Source: Bdellovibrionales bacterium RIFCSPHIGHO2_01_FULL_40_29 (lineage in GTDB: Bacteria; Bdellovibrionota; Bdellovibrionia; Bdellovibrionales; Bdellovibrionaceae). From it: 64,000 bases of DNA. The translations under genes and the position numbers were made by a program. The first letter of the stretch is position 1. Each line of letters opens with the position of its first letter. The notes under the pieces were generated by a model that was not told the origin of the DNA, made no database searches, and saw only the letters and a program-made list of their open reading frames with translations. The stretch lies in assembly GCA_001771815.1 (NCBI GenBank), contig MEPU01000004.1, forward strand, positions 558,001 to 622,000. The letters are read 5' to 3'. This document shows positions 25,527-34,202 of this stretch, piece by piece.

Positions 25527-26841
25527 CACCGGCACCCAATGTTAAAAAAACATCGCCGATTTTAAGTTCATTCAAAATAGTTTTCATCAGATCATTATTC
25601 TTTGGCACATATTGCTTATGATCTGCCAAAACTTCACCTGTCAATTTTTCAGAGGTGATTCCAGGAATGGGCTGCTCCCCTGCGGAATAAATATCACCTA
25701 AAAACAAAAAATCTGCCTGAGAAAAGCAGGCTTTATAATCGCTCCAACAGTGCTCAGTCCGAGAATAACGATGGGGTTGAAAATAGACAACAACACGATT
25801 TTTTTCATATTTTTCTTTGAAGGCTTGCAAAACAGCTCGAACCTCCGTGGGATGATGTCCGTAGTCATCGTATACTCGCACACCGGAAGCCTCTCCCTTG
25901 TAATGAAAGCGACGATCCACACCCTCAAACTTTTCCAAACCGTGAGCACAATCTTCAAAGCTAATTCCCGCAGCCATTCCCGCAGCGATGCTGGCCGCCG
26001 CATTCAAGGCATTGTGTCGTCCAGGAATACTCAGTTTAAAATTTCCTAATAATTTTTTTTCTTTATCTCCCGCAAGAAATAACTTGTACTGACCCTTTTC
26101 ACCCTCGATCACATAATCATTTTTAGGATCAAAACCATAATACATGATTCGCTTTGGATAATTTTGAAAAATTTCACGAATAACAGGATCATCTCCACAA
26201 ACAATCATCATCCCGTAAAATGGAATGCGATTGGCGAATTCAAAAAAAGCACGCTTCAAATTCTCGAAAGTTTTATAATGATCCATATGGTCGGAATCAA
26301 TATTGGTAATAATGGCAATTTCTGGCGAAAGCTTGTTAAAGCTTCCATCGCTTTCATCGGCTTCTGCAATCAACCATTCACCAGAACCCAAAAGCGCCGT
26401 TGATTTTATTCTCTCGAATCTTCCACCAACAACAATAGTTGGATTCAAATTGGCTTCCAAAAAAACCGAAGAAATCAAACTGGTCGTTGTGGTTTTTCCA
26501 TGAGTCCCTGCTACAGCAATTCCACGTTTCAGCAACATAATTTCAGCGAGCGCTTCAGCTCGAGGGATCAACGGAATTTGTTTTGCTCGGGCTTCAATGA
26601 TTTCAGGATTCGTAAAGGGGATGGCACTTGAATAAACCACCACATCAGCAGAACCAACATGACTTTGATGATGTCCTTTAAAAACCTTCACGCCCAACAG
26701 CCTCAAGCGTTCGGTATTAGCATTTTCTCCCGCATCAGATCCCGTAACCGTTGCACCAATATTATAAAGCAACTCGGCCAACCCGCACATTCCAATGCCA
26801 CCAATACCAATAAAATGAAACTTTGCACTTTCTAATTTCAT
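25477..26841 (-). CDS. murC: UDP-N-acetylmuramate--L-alanine ligase
   Basis: Adds L-alanine to UDP-MurNAc, the first amino acid of the stem peptide, using ATP. 454 residues. The N-terminal UDP-binding Rossmann motif is FIGIGGIGMCGLAE. The ATP loop GTHGKTTT is at 112-119. EADESDGSF and NIDSDHMDHY follow, then HNALNAAASIA and the C-terminal DDYGHHPTEV block, all diagnostic for MurC rather than other Mur ligases. ATG 26841 overlaps the murG stop by 4 bases (ATGA), so translation is coupled. It is part of the continuous mraY-to-lpxH block. Confidence 0.97.
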   Translation of the reverse strand: MKLESAKFHFIGIGGIGMCGLAELLYNIGATVTGSDAGENANTERLRLLGVKVFKGHHQSHVGSADVVVYSSAIPFTNPEIIEARAKQIPLIPRAEALAEIMLLKRGIAVAGTHGKTTTTSLISSVFLEANLNPTIVVGGRFERIKSTALLGSGEWLIAEADESDGSFNKLSPEIAIITNIDSDHMDHYKTFENLKRAFFEFANRIPFYGMMIVCGDDPVIREIFQNYPKRIMYYGFDPKNDYVIEGEKGQYKLFLAGDKEKKLLGNFKLSIPGRHNALNAAASIAAGMAAGISFEDCAHGLEKFEGVDRRFHYKGEASGVRVYDDYGHHPTEVRAVLQAFKEKYEKNRVVVYFQPHRYSRTEHCWSDYKACFSQADFLFLGDIYSAGEQPIPGITSEKLTGEVLADHKQYVPKNNDLMKTILNELKIGDVFLTLGAGDGWKLGMEILENLKQR

Positions 26842-27926
26842 AAGCCTATTTCTTTAAAAATATCATCTGCAATTCTGTCTGCAGCATTCGCTGACGACAT
26901 TTGCTGTAAATTTTTAATCATTGTGTCACGAATAACTAAATCTGTCATGAGTTGATTCACAATTTGCTTCAACACTTCTGGCTGAAATTCTTTTTGTAAA
27001 ATCATGAAGCCTGCATTATTTTTTAAAAGAGCTTCCGCATTTTTTTGCTGATGGTTGTCCGCTGCTGGCAATGGAACCACTATGGGGATCACACCAAAAC
27101 ATGCAGCTTCGGCAATGGTGCTGGCTCCACCTCGACAAAACTGCACATCTGATTTTTGATAGTACTCAGGCATATTGTAAATAAATTCATGAACTTCAAC
27201 ACAGGACAATCCTGCGTACTTTTTTTTCATATTTTCAAAATCAGCAGGTCCCGTCTGATGCACCAAATGGATTTTATCCTGCAGTTGAGGGTTTTGAATC
27301 AGTAAATCTGAAATTTGTTGATTCAAAAAAAGCGAACCCTGACTGCCACCAAAACACAAAATACGAAACTTGGACGACATCGGTTTGGGTAAATTTCGAC
27401 CCAATTCAATTTCTTGACGCAGCGGCATCCCCACAATCTGAGTTTGTTGAGATTTTAAAAATCTCTCGGCCTCAGAAAAAACCAAATAGGCTTTCTTAAC
27501 AAAATAGGACAACAAGCGATTAGCCATTCCAGGGTGAGCATTGGGCTCCCACAGTGCCGTGGGTACATTCATCAATGCGGCCGCCAGTAAAAATGGTGCC
27601 GACGCATAACCCCCAACCCCAAGAACATACAATGGTCGATACTGTTTAATCAGTCGCACAGACTGAAAAAATCCATAAACAATTGCAAACACTGTTTTTA
27701 ATTTTAAAATTGGATTTCCTGAAAAGTTAAGCTTTCCACTTTGAATCAAATGGAGTTCTAACTTTTCTTTGTCCATAATTTTTTGTTCTAATCCCTGACT
27801 GGTTCCCACAAACCGCACTGCAATCTGGGGATTTTTACGTTGGATAGCTCGTCCGATGGCAATAGCGGGGTAGATATGACCACCTGTACCGCCGCCAGCA
27901 ATCATGATACACGATTTAGTTTTCAT
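26838..27926 (-). CDS. murG: UDP-GlcNAc transferase MurG
   Basis: Peripheral inner-membrane GT-B glycosyltransferase that converts lipid I to lipid II. 362 residues. The N-terminal glycine-rich loop GGGTGGHIYPA (11-21) is the lipid I site. GVGGYASAPFLLAA, the Gly-rich FGGSQGS loop, and the UDP-binding C-domain motif FCRGGASTIAEA plus QQKNAEAL match MurG. ATG 27926 overlaps the ftsW end by 11 bases. It is co-transcribed with ftsW upstream and murC downstream, as in most dcw clusters. Confidence 0.97.
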   Translation of the reverse strand: MKTKSCIMIAGGGTGGHIYPAIAIGRAIQRKNPQIAVRFVGTSQGLEQKIMDKEKLELHLIQSGKLNFSGNPILKLKTVFAIVYGFFQSVRLIKQYRPLYVLGVGGYASAPFLLAAALMNVPTALWEPNAHPGMANRLLSYFVKKAYLVFSEAERFLKSQQTQIVGMPLRQEIELGRNLPKPMSSKFRILCFGGSQGSLFLNQQISDLLIQNPQLQDKIHLVHQTGPADFENMKKKYAGLSCVEVHEFIYNMPEYYQKSDVQFCRGGASTIAEAACFGVIPIVVPLPAADNHQQKNAEALLKNNAGFMILQKEFQPEVLKQIVNQLMTDLVIRDTMIKNLQQMSSANAADRIADDIFKEIGL

Positions 27927-29004
27927 GCATTTCTACATTAAGAATAATTCCAAAAAGAAAACTCAGAATAATCAACGAACTTCCACCATAACTTAAAAAT
28001 GGCATGGTCAGCCCCTTTGTTGGCAACAAACCCATAACAACTCCGCAATTGATAAAAACTGAAATTGCAAAAGTTAAAACCAGTCCCAATACCAGCGTTT
28101 TCCTAAATTGATCCGCTGTTTTGATTGCAATTTGGAATCCACGAAAAATAACAAAAATATACAACCCTAATAAGGCCATTAAACCCAAAAATCCCATCTC
28201 TTCACTGAAAACAGCTATTGTAAAATCCGTATGGGCTTCTGGTAAAAAGAAGAGCTTACCCTGTCCTTGACCTAATCCCTGACCGCTTAATCCACCTGAG
28301 TGAACTGAAAGCATACTTTGAATCACTTGAAAACCCTTCTGTGCCGGATCAGACCAAGGATCAAGAAAAGCTTGCACTCGTGCACGTCGATAAGGCGAAT
28401 GCCAAATAATAAAATAAAGAGCCGGTAATGCAGCCAACCCCGTCAACACCAACCATTTTAAATTCATACCAAACGTGAATAATAAGGCCGTAGCCACCAA
28501 CCCGATAATCATAAAACTACCAAAATCAGGTTGTTTCAACAGCAGCGCCATTGGCAAAGTGATGATTAAAAAGATCCATCCCCATTTTACTTTTTTAAGA
28601 TGATTTTGATGACGACAAACCAGACTAGCAAAAAGAAAACTAAAAGCTATTTTTAATAATTCTGAGGGCTCAAAACGAATTCCAAAGGGCAATTGAATCC
28701 ATCTCAGTGCTCCACCAACACGCACACCCAATCCTGGAATGAACGTTGCCACAAGCAAAACAAAAGATACCGGCCAAATAACCCAACCCCATTTGCGAAT
28801 TAATTCTGGAGGAATTTGCACTGCAGAAAACAAGACAAACCCAGCTAAGATTGTAAATACCAACTGGCGCTTGAAAAAATAAAGACCGTCTCCGTAGGAT
28901 TCGGTCGCAAAGATGTAACTGGAACTGTAAACTTGAACTAGCCCTATACCAAAAAGGGCCACAATGGATAAAAACAAACTAGAAGATAAAAATTTGGTCT
29001 TCAA
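27916..29004 (-). CDS. ftsW: Septal peptidoglycan glycosyltransferase FtsW (SEDS family)
   Basis: 362 residues, about ten transmembrane segments. It polymerises lipid II at the septum together with FtsI. SEDS landmarks are visible: the N-terminal VYSSSY, GARRWIQL-like GALRWIQLPFGIRFEPSEL with the conserved Glu, KQPDFGSF, and late PTKGLTMPFLSYGGSS. The Asp of KQPD aligns with the catalytic Asp of SEDS polymerases. The start codon is TTG 29004 with GAGG 4 bases upstream. FtsW is favoured over RodA by its dcw position between murD and murG. Confidence 0.95.
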   Translation of the reverse strand: MKTKFLSSSLFLSIVALFGIGLVQVYSSSYIFATESYGDGLYFFKRQLVFTILAGFVLFSAVQIPPELIRKWGWVIWPVSFVLLVATFIPGLGVRVGGALRWIQLPFGIRFEPSELLKIAFSFLFASLVCRHQNHLKKVKWGWIFLIITLPMALLLKQPDFGSFMIIGLVATALLFTFGMNLKWLVLTGLAALPALYFIIWHSPYRRARVQAFLDPWSDPAQKGFQVIQSMLSVHSGGLSGQGLGQGQGKLFFLPEAHTDFTIAVFSEEMGFLGLMALLGLYIFVIFRGFQIAIKTADQFRKTLVLGLVLTFAISVFINCGVVMGLLPTKGLTMPFLSYGGSSLIILSFLFGIILNVEMHEN

Positions 29005-29027
29005 GGGACCTCAATGTCATTTAAGGG

Positions 29028-30419
29028 TCATTTAAATTTTTTAACGATCTCCTTAAAATAATCGCCTCTCTCGGCATAGCTGTCAAACATATCAAAGCTT
29101 GAACACCCCGGTGACATCAGAACAACATCTGCGATCCTAGACTTTTGGTAAGCTATTAAAATGGCTTCTTCAAAAGTTCCTATCAGATAGGTCTCTGAAA
29201 AATCACCCAAATCACGATTGATGCGCTCTTTGGCCTCGCCCACCAAAATCAGTGTCTTCACTTTGCGTTTCACAATATTGCGAAGAGGCTCATAGTTTAG
29301 GTTTGTATCTTTACCACCAGCAATCAAAATGACATTCTCATCAAAACAATCCAATGCACGCAAAACCGCATGAACGTTTGTCGCCTTTGAATCATTGTAA
29401 AACAACACTCCGCCAACTTTTCGCACATACTCTAACCGGTGCTTTAAACCTAAGAAACTATCGATCACTTTTTGAACAGCTTCATGAGTTGCGCCATACT
29501 CACGCGCCAAAAGCAATGCCGCCATAATATTTTCGATAGAATGCTTGCCCTTCATTTTGATATTTTTAATCGAGAATGTTTCTATTTCAGGTCCGGTGCG
29601 CACGCGCAACTCGTCACCCACATTCACCGCACCACCAATATTCATAATTTGTGGCTCCAAAGCAGGCTTTCGTGAGAAGTAAAAAATACGTCCTCGCTGA
29701 ACTGCTGGATCACGCGCCAACTCAACCACAGCATTATCATCGGCATTCAAAATAGACGTCGATGCTTGACTTGTATTTTTAAAAATACGACGTTTTGCAT
29801 TCACGTATTCTTCCATGGAACGATAACGATCCAAATGGTTTTCGGCTAAATTTGTAAACACGATATTTGCCGGAGAAAATTCATTGCAATGCTCGAGCAT
29901 AAAACTAGAAACTTCTGCAATCACAACTTTGGCTTTCTTATCCTGCAAGAGGTAGTTGGTAATTGGATTTTCATTAGAGCCACCAACCCAAACCTCAACT
30001 CCACTTTCCTTCAACATAGATTCCGCAATACGCGCAACTAATGTTTTACCATTCGTTCCTGTCACGCCAACAATAGGCTCTTGAATAAACTGGGACGAAA
30101 ATTCAAACTCACCAGTAATCTTAATGCCCTGCTGACGAGCGTATTCAAAAATTTTCAAATGGGGAGCCACTCCCGGAGACAAAATCACCAGATCTTGAGA
30201 AAGAAAAGTTTTTGGTGAATGAGATCCCAATTCAAATTTAATATTGGTGTACCCATCCAATTGCTCCAACGTGTTTGCCAACTCAGGTTTTGACTTGTGA
30301 TCGGTGACTGTCACCTGAGCTTCATGCTTGGTTAAAAACTTAGCTAAGGAGACGCCTGTTTTACCAAGGCCTACGATTAAAATTTTCTTGTCTTTTAGGT
30401 CAGCAACATTTTTCCACAT
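29028..30419 (-). CDS. murD: UDP-N-acetylmuramoyl-L-alanine--D-glutamate ligase
   Basis: Adds D-glutamate to UDP-MurNAc-L-Ala. 463 residues. The N-terminal nucleotide fold has GLGKTGVSLAKFL. The ATP loop is GVTGTNGKTLVA, then EVSSFMLE and NLAENHLDRY, HSIENIMAALLLA, and the late NDSKATNVHA and LIAGGKDTNLNYEPL motifs that distinguish MurD. ATG 30419 has AAAGGA 8 bases before it. It lies between mraY (23-base gap) and ftsW (23-base gap). Confidence 0.97.
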   Translation of the reverse strand: MWKNVADLKDKKILIVGLGKTGVSLAKFLTKHEAQVTVTDHKSKPELANTLEQLDGYTNIKFELGSHSPKTFLSQDLVILSPGVAPHLKIFEYARQQGIKITGEFEFSSQFIQEPIVGVTGTNGKTLVARIAESMLKESGVEVWVGGSNENPITNYLLQDKKAKVVIAEVSSFMLEHCNEFSPANIVFTNLAENHLDRYRSMEEYVNAKRRIFKNTSQASTSILNADDNAVVELARDPAVQRGRIFYFSRKPALEPQIMNIGGAVNVGDELRVRTGPEIETFSIKNIKMKGKHSIENIMAALLLAREYGATHEAVQKVIDSFLGLKHRLEYVRKVGGVLFYNDSKATNVHAVLRALDCFDENVILIAGGKDTNLNYEPLRNIVKRKVKTLILVGEAKERINRDLGDFSETYLIGTFEEAILIAYQKSRIADVVLMSPGCSSFDMFDSYAERGDYFKEIVKKFK

Positions 30420-30442
30420 AAATCGGTCCTTTTTTTAAATTA

Positions 30443-31519
30443 TTATCTTAATTTTAAAGTCGCCAAACTCAGCACGGCTAACAAAATTGAAATGATCCAA
30501 AAACGCACGATGATCTTTGTCTCGGTCATTCCACCCAGCTCAAAATGATGATGAATTGGAGCCATTTTAAAAATTCGTTTTCCGGTCAATTTAAATGAAA
30601 TCACCTGAGTGATCACAGAAAGGGCTTCCACCACAAAAATCCCGCCTAGCAAAACCATTAAAATTTCATTCTTGGTGAATACGGCCATCGAACCTAGAAA
30701 GCCACCTAAACTTAAACTGCCCACGTCTCCCATAAAAACTTGAGCGGGATATGTATTAAACCATAGAAATCCCAAACCTCCCGCAACCATAGCTGCTGCC
30801 AGTGGCGCTAATTCTCCTGCTCCACTGACATGAGGAATTTGCAAATAACTAGCAATAGAGGCATGTCCCACAATATAAGAAAACAATCCCAAAGTTGTCG
30901 CCGCGACAATCACTGGAACAATAGCTAAACCATCCAACCCATCTGTCAGGTTCACCGCATTCGCTGTGCCGACAATAACCATCCCGCCAAATAAGGCGTA
31001 GTAAAATCCCAAATCAAATGCCAGAGATTTCACAAATGGAACGGAGATCACAGTGCTGAGATTGTAATACTGAATCAATACAGCCAATGTCGCGATCGCA
31101 ATAAAAAATTCTCCGACTAATCGAACTTTTCCGGATAGGCCCTTTGAATTCTTCTTTGATACTTTAAGATAATCATCCAAGTATCCAATCAATCCAAAAC
31201 CCCAGGTAATTAAGACGGATCCAATCACCAGTGGATTCATCACATCAATCCATAAAACTAACGGAACCAATGTGCTCAGCAGAATCAACCAACCACCCAT
31301 CGTCGGTGTACCGGCTTTTTTCTTATGCGTTTGTGGTCCATCATCACGAATGGATTGGCCAAAATGCTTTTCCTTTAATTTTTGGATAAACTTGGGGCCC
31401 CAAATCAAACACAGAAAAAATCCCGTGAAAAACGCGATAAAAGTACGAACAGTAATGTAACGAAAAACATTGAATGCCGAGAATTGATCGGCAAGCGAAT
31501 AAAGCCATTGATAAACCAT
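30443..31519 (-). CDS. mraY: Phospho-MurNAc-pentapeptide translocase
   Basis: Integral inner-membrane enzyme (about ten helices) that moves phospho-MurNAc-pentapeptide from UDP to undecaprenyl phosphate, making lipid I. From ATG 31519 it has 358 residues, the family size. Key motifs are [18 protein letters not shown] (near the N-terminus), [10 protein letters not shown] with the Asp pair, [13 protein letters not shown], and [11 protein letters not shown], followed by [11 protein letters not shown] with its His triad. No Shine-Dalgarno precedes the ATG; a promoter-like pair ends 7 bases upstream (31527-31556), so the mRNA may be leaderless. It opens the main dcw block and is divergent from queF. 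Confidence 0.97.
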   Translation of the reverse strand: MVYQWLYSLADQFSAFNVFRYITVRTFIAFFTGFFLCLIWGPKFIQKLKEKHFGQSIRDDGPQTHKKKAGTPTMGGWLILLSTLVPLVLWIDVMNPLVIGSVLITWGFGLIGYLDDYLKVSKKNSKGLSGKVRLVGEFFIAIATLAVLIQYYNLSTVISVPFVKSLAFDLGFYYALFGGMVIVGTANAVNLTDGLDGLAIVPVIVAATTLGLFSYIVGHASIASYLQIPHVSGAGELAPLAAAMVAGGLGFLWFNTYPAQVFMGDVGSLSLGGFLGSMAVFTKNEILMVLLGGIFVVEALSVITQVISFKLTGKRIFKMAPIHHHFELGGMTETKIIVRFWIISILLAVLSLATLKLR

Positions 31520-31526
31520 TTGGACA

Positions 31527-31556
31527 GTTCTAGCACACCCCCGTGTCAAAACTCAA
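31527..31556 (-). promoter_or_regulatory. Candidate leaderless promoter of mraY
   Basis: On the minus strand TTGAGT (31551-31556), an 18-base spacer and TAGAAC (31527-31532) precede the mraY ATG by only 7 bases. The gene has no Shine-Dalgarno, so transcription may start at or next to the start codon. A nearby TTGACA (rc within 31543-31550) has no suitably spaced -10. Confidence 0.45.
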
Positions 31557-31586
31557 GAAAAATTTTCTAAGTGTTTGAAATGACTA

Positions 31587-31616
31587 TTGATTTTTACTGT
31601 TTGTTGCGTGTATGTT
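31587..31616 (+). promoter_or_regulatory. Candidate leaderless promoter of queF
   Basis: TTGATT (31587-31592), 18 bases, TATGTT (31611-31616), then 7 bases to ATG 31624. No Shine-Dalgarno and no preQ1-type aptamer is visible before the gene. The geometry mirrors the divergent mraY promoter. Confidence 0.45.
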
Positions 31617-31623
31617 GCCAGTC

Positions 31624-32136
31624 ATGAAAACCACAAAAAAACGCACAAATAAAGAGCTCAAAAACTTTTCACTTGGAAAAAAAAGCACAGATTACCCAAC
31701 AACATATTCCCCAAAGCTGTTGGAAGCTTTCGCCAATAAAAATCCTTCTCACATCGCTTGGACCACATTTGTCTGTACGGAATTCACATCCCTTTGCCCT
31801 AAGACGGGACAACCTGACTTTGCTAAAATATTTATAAATTATATTGCTGACGAAAAAATGGTCGAAAGCAAATCTTTGAAGTTGTATTTGTATAGCTTTC
31901 GCAACCATGGTGATTTCCATGAAGATTGTATTCAAACCATTTGCAATGACTTAGTCCATTTGATGAACCCGCGCTTTATCGAAGTTATTGGCGAATTCAC
32001 TCCGCGCGGAGGAATAGCGATTTTTCCATATGCTTCAGCATCCAATGAGGACGAAGTTTTTCAAGATTTGCGCAGTGAACGCCTGTTTGGTTATGCCCCT
32101 GGTAAATATTCTGTAAAACTTGAGCGCGTGTATTAA
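31624..32136 (+). CDS. queF: 7-cyano-7-deazaguanine (preQ0) reductase
   Basis: NADPH-dependent reduction of preQ0 to preQ1, the last free-base step toward queuosine in tRNA. From ATG 31624 it has 170 residues, the short, Bacillus-type unimodular QueF. The catalytic motif [13 protein letters not shown] has the nucleophile Cys58. [22 protein letters not shown], the QueF signature with substrate-binding Glu and the catalytic Asp, matches almost residue for residue, and FTPRGGIAI follows. An ATG four codons upstream is the alternative start; the spacing of the promoter box favours 31624. It sits between dcw blocks with no functional link to cell-wall synthesis, and converges on the LysR gene with a 4-base overlap. 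Confidence 0.95.
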   Translation: MKTTKKRTNKELKNFSLGKKSTDYPTTYSPKLLEAFANKNPSHIAWTTFVCTEFTSLCPKTGQPDFAKIFINYIADEKMVESKSLKLYLYSFRNHGDFHEDCIQTICNDLVHLMNPRFIEVIGEFTPRGGIAIFPYASASNEDEVFQDLRSERLFGYAPGKYSVKLERVY

Positions 32137-32978
32137 GAAGTCAGGCTCTGCACAATTGCTTGAATCAATGCTTGGCCCCGCATTGATTTTCTAAATTCGG
32201 ATTTATATATCAGACACATCCGATCATGAAATTCCGGAGCCTCTTTGATAGTAATAATATTTTGATCACTCAAGGCTCTGATCACCCGTTCGGGTAATAT
32301 TCCACAACCGGCGCCACTATTAACAAGCTGTGAAATCACCTCCAAGCTTGATGACTCTATGATGCGGGTGAAGCGAATTCCCTTCTTTTGCAACTTTCGG
32401 AGTAAATCTTGGGTTTGAAGCAAACTTGGCTCAACAATGAGAACGTCCGGATTTACACAGTTCTTCGCCCTCCACAAGGTGACTCGGTCTTTAGAAATTT
32501 CCTTGATGATCAAATCAGGATGCGCGATCGGATTCACAACAAAAGCGGCATCTAATTTTTGACTGATAACATCCTCGGCCAGATGACGAGACAGGGCGTG
32601 CGAAAATTGCAAGTTGATGGCTGGATACTTCTGTAAAAAATTGGGAACAAAATGTGACAGTGTGTACTGAGCAACAGCGGTGTGACAGCCAAAACGAATT
32701 GTACCGGAAACCTCTTGAACTTCATTCTGGGCTGCCAGAACCACAGCATTCCATTTTTCTATGAGTTCAATGGCCTGATCAGCTAGTCGTTGCCCTGACC
32801 GAGTCAGCGAAACCCCTTTTTTACTTCGAATAAAAAGGACGGTCTTGGTTTCAGCCTCAAGGCGCTTTAAACAATGACTGAGTGCTGGCTGAGTGACTCC
32901 CAGACGTTCGGCCGCGCGAGTTAGATGTAAGCTTTTTGCAACTTCAACAAAATATTTTAGATCAGTCTGGTTTATCAT
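32133..32978 (-). CDS. LysR-family transcriptional regulator
   Basis: 281 residues. The N-terminal winged helix-turn-helix (about 5-60, with [24 protein letters not shown]) is textbook LysR. The remainder is the two-lobed effector domain ([22 protein letters not shown], then [11 protein letters not shown]). It is divergent from a secreted protein plus intradiol dioxygenase operon with 88 bases between starts, the normal arrangement for a LysR protein that controls its neighbour in response to an aromatic pathway intermediate. That target is inferred. No Shine-Dalgarno is evident at ATG 32978 in very AT-rich DNA. Confidence 0.92.
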   Translation of the reverse strand: MINQTDLKYFVEVAKSLHLTRAAERLGVTQPALSHCLKRLEAETKTVLFIRSKKGVSLTRSGQRLADQAIELIEKWNAVVLAAQNEVQEVSGTIRFGCHTAVAQYTLSHFVPNFLQKYPAINLQFSHALSRHLAEDVISQKLDAAFVVNPIAHPDLIIKEISKDRVTLWRAKNCVNPDVLIVEPSLLQTQDLLRKLQKKGIRFTRIIESSSLEVISQLVNSGAGCGILPERVIRALSDQNIITIKEAPEFHDRMCLIYKSEFRKSMRGQALIQAIVQSLTS

Positions 32979-33066
32979 TAATATTATTTATCATATGTTT
33001 AAAAATTATTCATTATATTAATATTAAAAATCTGCTTAAAAGGACTTTACCTTAAAGGAGGTTCTT
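32979..33066. promoter_or_regulatory. Divergent promoter/operator region between lysR and dioxygenase operon
   Basis: An 88-base, extremely AT-rich gap. Two related AT-only arms, TTAATATTAT at the lysR side and ATTAATATTAA about 30 bases on, face each other and could form the dyad that LysR tetramers occupy. A strong Shine-Dalgarno AAAGGAGG serves the plus-strand gene. The sequence is too AT-rich to call -10 boxes. Confidence 0.4.
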
Positions 33067-33546
33067 ATGAAAACTCTCATGCTTTTAATTACGATGGTTC
33101 TGGTCATGACCCAGGCAGCGCAAGCAGATATCATTGAAAAAGTGATCTCGAAACAAATTTATAATACCGTCATGGTTATCAACGAAGATACCTACGTCTT
33201 CAATGTCAATGGCTATGCATGCCAATGGCCCGGCCTTCGAATTGCTCGCCACCAAGTCAATGCTCAGCTCAATCACTTGGATAAGTTTGGAAGTGATGCA
33301 AATTATTTAGCAATGGGAATACAAAATCCTGATCATCAGTTTTGCCATACGACGCGCGAAAAGGCCTTTGGAAAAGAACTCGTTCCAAATGCCGAATTAC
33401 CAATTAAAGTCACTCGCGTCCTCGATATTCGAAGGCATGACAATGGCGATACGTACTTACAAGAATCGATTACTGTAGAAATCAATGACCGCACCGTTGA
33501 ATCAATTGCCCAAGTCCCCCTTTCATTAACTAAGGATAACAAATGA
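33067..33546 (+). CDS. Small secreted protein of unknown function, co-operonic with dioxygenase
   Basis: 159 residues. The AAAGGAGG Shine-Dalgarno is near ideal. The signal peptide (1-20) ends at QAAQA. The mature protein is about 139 residues, with a probable disulfide between Cys52 (NGYACQWPG) and Cys93 (HQFCHTT), and mixed beta/alpha composition. I do not recognise a family. It overlaps the dioxygenase gene by 4 bases (ATGA), so the two products are made together and both are exported, which suggests a shared periplasmic role. Confidence 0.75.
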   Translation: MKTLMLLITMVLVMTQAAQADIIEKVISKQIYNTVMVINEDTYVFNVNGYACQWPGLRIARHQVNAQLNHLDKFGSDANYLAMGIQNPDHQFCHTTREKAFGKELVPNAELPIKVTRVLDIRRHDNGDTYLQESITVEINDRTVESIAQVPLSLTKDNK

Positions 33547-34202
33547 CAATCAATCGCAGAAATTTAATTCGAAATGGTTTGATCTCCACTGCAGCATTAT
33601 TAACAGTACCTCTAAAGCTCAATGCTGCAAATCAGTGCCTCAAAGAAAAAACCCCACCCCAAGTTGAAGGACCATTCTATCCAGTCGTCGATCAAATCGA
33701 CACAGATGCTGATTTGATTCAATTAAGTGGTGGAACACAAATAGCAAAAGGGGAAGTTGTCATTGTCGAAGGCATTGTCACTGATCAAAATTGCAAACCA
33801 GTTCCCGGCACCTTGGTTGAAATTTGGCAAGCCTGTGACTCTGGTCGCTATAACCATCCATCTGATCCCAATAGCGCCCCGCTTGATCCACACTTTCAAT
33901 ATTGGGGAAAGTCTGTCACGGATATGCAGGGTCTGTATCGCTTCCGGACAATTATTCCTGGCGCCTATCCAGCGGATACGAACTGGGTACGACCGCCGCA
34001 TATTCATTTTAAAGTTTCACGCTTAGGCTATATTGAATTAATCACTCAGATGTATTTCTCTGGTAATATCCTGAATAATCAAGATCTCATTTTGAAAAGA
34101 TTGAAAAAATCAGACCAGGAAAAAGTCATTGTGAGCTTTCAACATGTGAAAGATTCTCCTCATTCGGTGGGTGTATTTAATATTCAAATTGAGAAGATCT
34201 AA
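33543..34202 (+). CDS. Exported intradiol (protocatechuate/catechol-type) dioxygenase
   Basis: 219 residues. Non-haem Fe(III) enzyme family that cleaves catechols between the hydroxyls. All four iron ligands are visible in the expected frame: Tyr103 (SGRYNH), Tyr142 (PGAYP), His153 and His155 (RPPHIHF). EGPFYP, EIWQACDSGRYNHPSD and LITQMYF also match PcaH-like beta subunits. Unusual: the N-terminus has a twin Arg (NRRNLIRNG) followed by a hydrophobic stretch ending at LNA, so it is probably exported by Tat, folded with its iron. No partner alpha subunit or downstream ring-cleavage gene is in the window. The substrate is unknown. Confidence 0.9.
   Translation: MTINRRNLIRNGLISTAALLTVPLKLNAANQCLKEKTPPQVEGPFYPVVDQIDTDADLIQLSGGTQIAKGEVVIVEGIVTDQNCKPVPGTLVEIWQACDSGRYNHPSDPNSAPLDPHFQYWGKSVTDMQGLYRFRTIIPGAYPADTNWVRPPHIHFKVSRLGYIELITQMYFSGNILNNQDLILKRLKKSDQEKVIVSFQHVKDSPHSVGVFNIQIEKI

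Noticed and set aside
31557-31623. preQ1 riboswitch before queF
   Set aside because: The short region lacks the aptamer's A-rich tail and C-rich loop, and a promoter box sits 7 bases before the ATG, leaving no room for a leader.
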